Assembly: GCA_025618425.1 (NCBI GenBank)
Contig: CM046832.1
Span: forward strand, 73,928,797 to 73,992,796
Length of the DNA stretch: 64,000 nt
Reading direction: 5' to 3'
Source: Heliocidaris tuberculata
Taxonomy: Eukaryota > Echinodermata > Echinoidea > Camarodonta > Echinometridae
Made by a program: the position numbers and the translations under genes. Shown piece after piece: positions 62,340 to 64,000 of the stretch. Below the pieces are notes generated by a model. That model did no database searches. It was not told the DNA's origin and saw only the letters and a program-made list of their open reading frames with translations. Position 1 is the stretch's first letter. Every line of letters starts with the position of its first letter.

Positions 62340-62530
62340 TTCTCAGTCTGTAAATAATACAATTTTAACTTATTAATTTTGTATATTGGGAACCCCACTG
62401 GAAATAAGCTCTCGAGCTTTCGTGAGTTATCCTGTTCAAGCTTACATAATTTTGATCTGATAATGTTTTTATTGTTGTATGTTAGAGGCTTGGCAAATAA
62501 AATTAATCAATCAATCAATCTATCTATAAA
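62340..62530 (+). mobile_element. LINE 3' end (CR1/L2-like)
   Basis: GGGAACCCCACTGGAAATAA and GCTCTCGAGCTTTCGTGAGT...ATCCTG match the 3' untranslated ends of many invertebrate and fish non-LTR retrotransposons. They are followed by AATAAAATTAATCAATCAATCAATC, a short 3' tandem tail. No reverse transcriptase reading frame is present upstream, where the microsatellite lies. Confidence 0.6.
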
Positions 62531-62589
62531 TAAAGATATCAATACGGTATATAAATAATCTGGTAAGGGAAAATCGGTTCCCTGTAGGC

Positions 62590-62990
62590 CAGGAGCCTGT
62601 CCCGAAATAGTCACCCCATGTTACTCATAAGATGTAGACCATCTAAGTCATTGACAAAAAAAGGTTGTCAGCCTGGTTTATATAGCGGCCCAAAAGACCC
62701 CAAAGTTGGGTCGATTTTCCCCATTTCCCCCATGCACCAAACTTTGTCAGTAGGAAGTAGTGTGACTGGACATTACAGAACACAAAAAAAAAAGGTGACA
62801 AATAATTCCGTCGGGATGGGGTGTCAGACGGCCCCTAAAAATTGGGGTAATTTTTTCCCCTTAAAGTTTGTCAGAAGGAAGAGCTATGGATGTACATTCC
62901 AAAAATATAAAAACTGACAAAATTGTCCATCGGGAAGGAGATGTCAGACCCCCTGAAATGAAAACCCCAACTGAGTGCCCTTTGACAATG
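62590..62990. repeat. Dispersed repeat, copy 2 (GGAGCCTGTCCCGAAATAG)
   Basis: Same family and orientation as 45893-46320. It lacks the 28-bp palindrome found in copy 1. Confidence 0.75.
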
Positions 62991-63565
62991 CTTTGCCCCC
63001 CCCCCCCCCCAAGGTATGTCAAGAAAAACATTTTCTTACCTTGGACTATGAAAACTCAAAGTGTTTTGTTCAATTCAATTCCGAATTTACATTATAATGA
63101 GTATACCAAACAAACAAGGTTTTTTTTTTATTGGGTGGTAGGTGGTAGATTATAATTTATTCGTCATAAGTATAATACACACAGTAAAAAAAATAATAAA
63201 TAAATGAAATACATGTCACCGTGAAACTCAAGAACAAAAATAGCCCTATCAAACATATAATCAAAGTAATATATTTTGTCAAATTTTGTTTTTAATACTC
63301 TGACACATCTGTACATAAATTTAGAATGATAATTCAGTGTAGGCCTTTATACATGTTATAGATACAAAGTCATCATCAGCATGTCTTCAACTTCACGCAG
63401 AATAATTATATTCTAAGTATATACTTAGACTTGTGTATAAAAAAGATCTTTGGTATAATGCAGAGGTGGAAAAATGAATCAATGATTTTCAAATAAATTG
63501 TCTGAGAAGGCTACTGCATAATAATATTATCCACGATATACACTTCGCACACGTCCAACAAGGAA
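62991..63565. other. Non-coding stretch
   Basis: A C run at 62997-63010, then plain AT-rich sequence. No gene seen. Confidence 0.4.
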
Positions 63566-63566
<1 letters not shown>

Positions 63567-63616
<50 letters not shown>

Positions 63617-63621
63617 GGAGA

Positions 63622-63663
<42 letters not shown>

Positions 63664-63664
63664 G
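63567..63664. repeat. GA dinucleotide repeat
   Basis: (GA)n with a few GGGA and AAAG interruptions. The Leu-Ser repeat frame on the minus strand is an artefact. Confidence 0.95.
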
Positions 63665-64000
63665 TATGTACTGTTGTAATACGGCCTTATTACAATTTTG
63701 AAAAAAAGGACAGCTGCATGTGGTTTGGTCTTGTAACTAGATGAAAGAATAGCTTGGCAAACATTATCTTGCAAAGAGAAACCAATGGCAGAAGAAAGAA
63801 GGTACTAATATACGGATGACATGCATTGATATAAAGCATGCAGTGGACAGGTATTTTGAGTGGCTAACTAGAAGAGCTGAAGACAGAAATTTATGGAAAG
63901 TTATGGAAAACCGTATGTCTCCAGATCCATCAAATTGTTGCACCAACGGCCCCAAGCCATGCATGGGTAGATAATTATATAAGATAGATAAATAGATAGG
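63665..64000. other. Right end of window
   Basis: No gene recognised. A 66-codon minus frame (63764-63964) has no known domain. Confidence 0.35.

Noticed and set aside
61943..62398. Long frames of poly-Leu, Ser, Arg, Glu and Ile on both strands
   Set aside because: They are translations of triplet microsatellites.

Overview
The window is animal nuclear DNA that is AT-rich and crowded with transposons. The one clearly intact host gene is a five-coding-exon WASH complex subunit 1 (WASHC1) on the minus strand. Together with the repeat types seen (CAGGGGCGG-ended hAT-like MITEs carrying long G/C runs, tandem-repeat elements starting TGTCCCCGCCG or GCTCATCCGGC, invertebrate-type SINE and LINE tails), this suggests a marine deuterostome, most likely an echinoderm such as a sea urchin. 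The species assignment is inference.

Layout. 235-7749 is one 7.5-kb terminal-inverted-repeat transposon. Its arms are built of tandem ~300-343 bp subrepeats, the right arm holds three perfect 98-bp palindromes and a nested 248-bp insertion, and the centre holds a broken transposon-associated nuclease-like gene. 8212-16368 is bounded by inverted arms rich in ACGT/TGACGT words and filled with microsatellites, G/C homopolymers and small MITEs. 16.4-18.2 kb has a minus-strand SINE with a 7SL-like head and a 1.6-kb inverted-repeat element. 19.5-25.8 kb holds hAT-like MITEs, a seven-unit ~190-bp satellite and foldbacks. 25.8-33.3 kb is mostly unremarkable, apart from a three-copy ~224-bp tandem repeat. 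33350-39860 is a 6.5-kb element with ~1-kb inverted arms and a few candidate spliced exons inside. 39944-41233 and 42131-43744 are two elements of the same modular design with different ends. 45.9-50.6 kb holds dispersed repeats and an 865-bp hAT-like element with a target duplication.

51801-59357 is WASHC1 (predicted 479 aa: WASH homology domain, proline-rich region, WH2, acidic tail). Its introns hold a ~95-bp-unit minisatellite, a TTAA-flanked foldback and two MITEs. Directly 3' of its stop codon lie six more tandem copies of the segment that encodes its acidic Arp2/3-binding tail plus stop. A noncoding first exon and promoter are proposed near 61.26-61.36 kb. The window ends in a hAT-like MITE, triplet microsatellites, a LINE 3' end and GA repeats.

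Exon boundaries, element ends and target duplications were read by eye; family names rest on recognised motifs, not on database searches.
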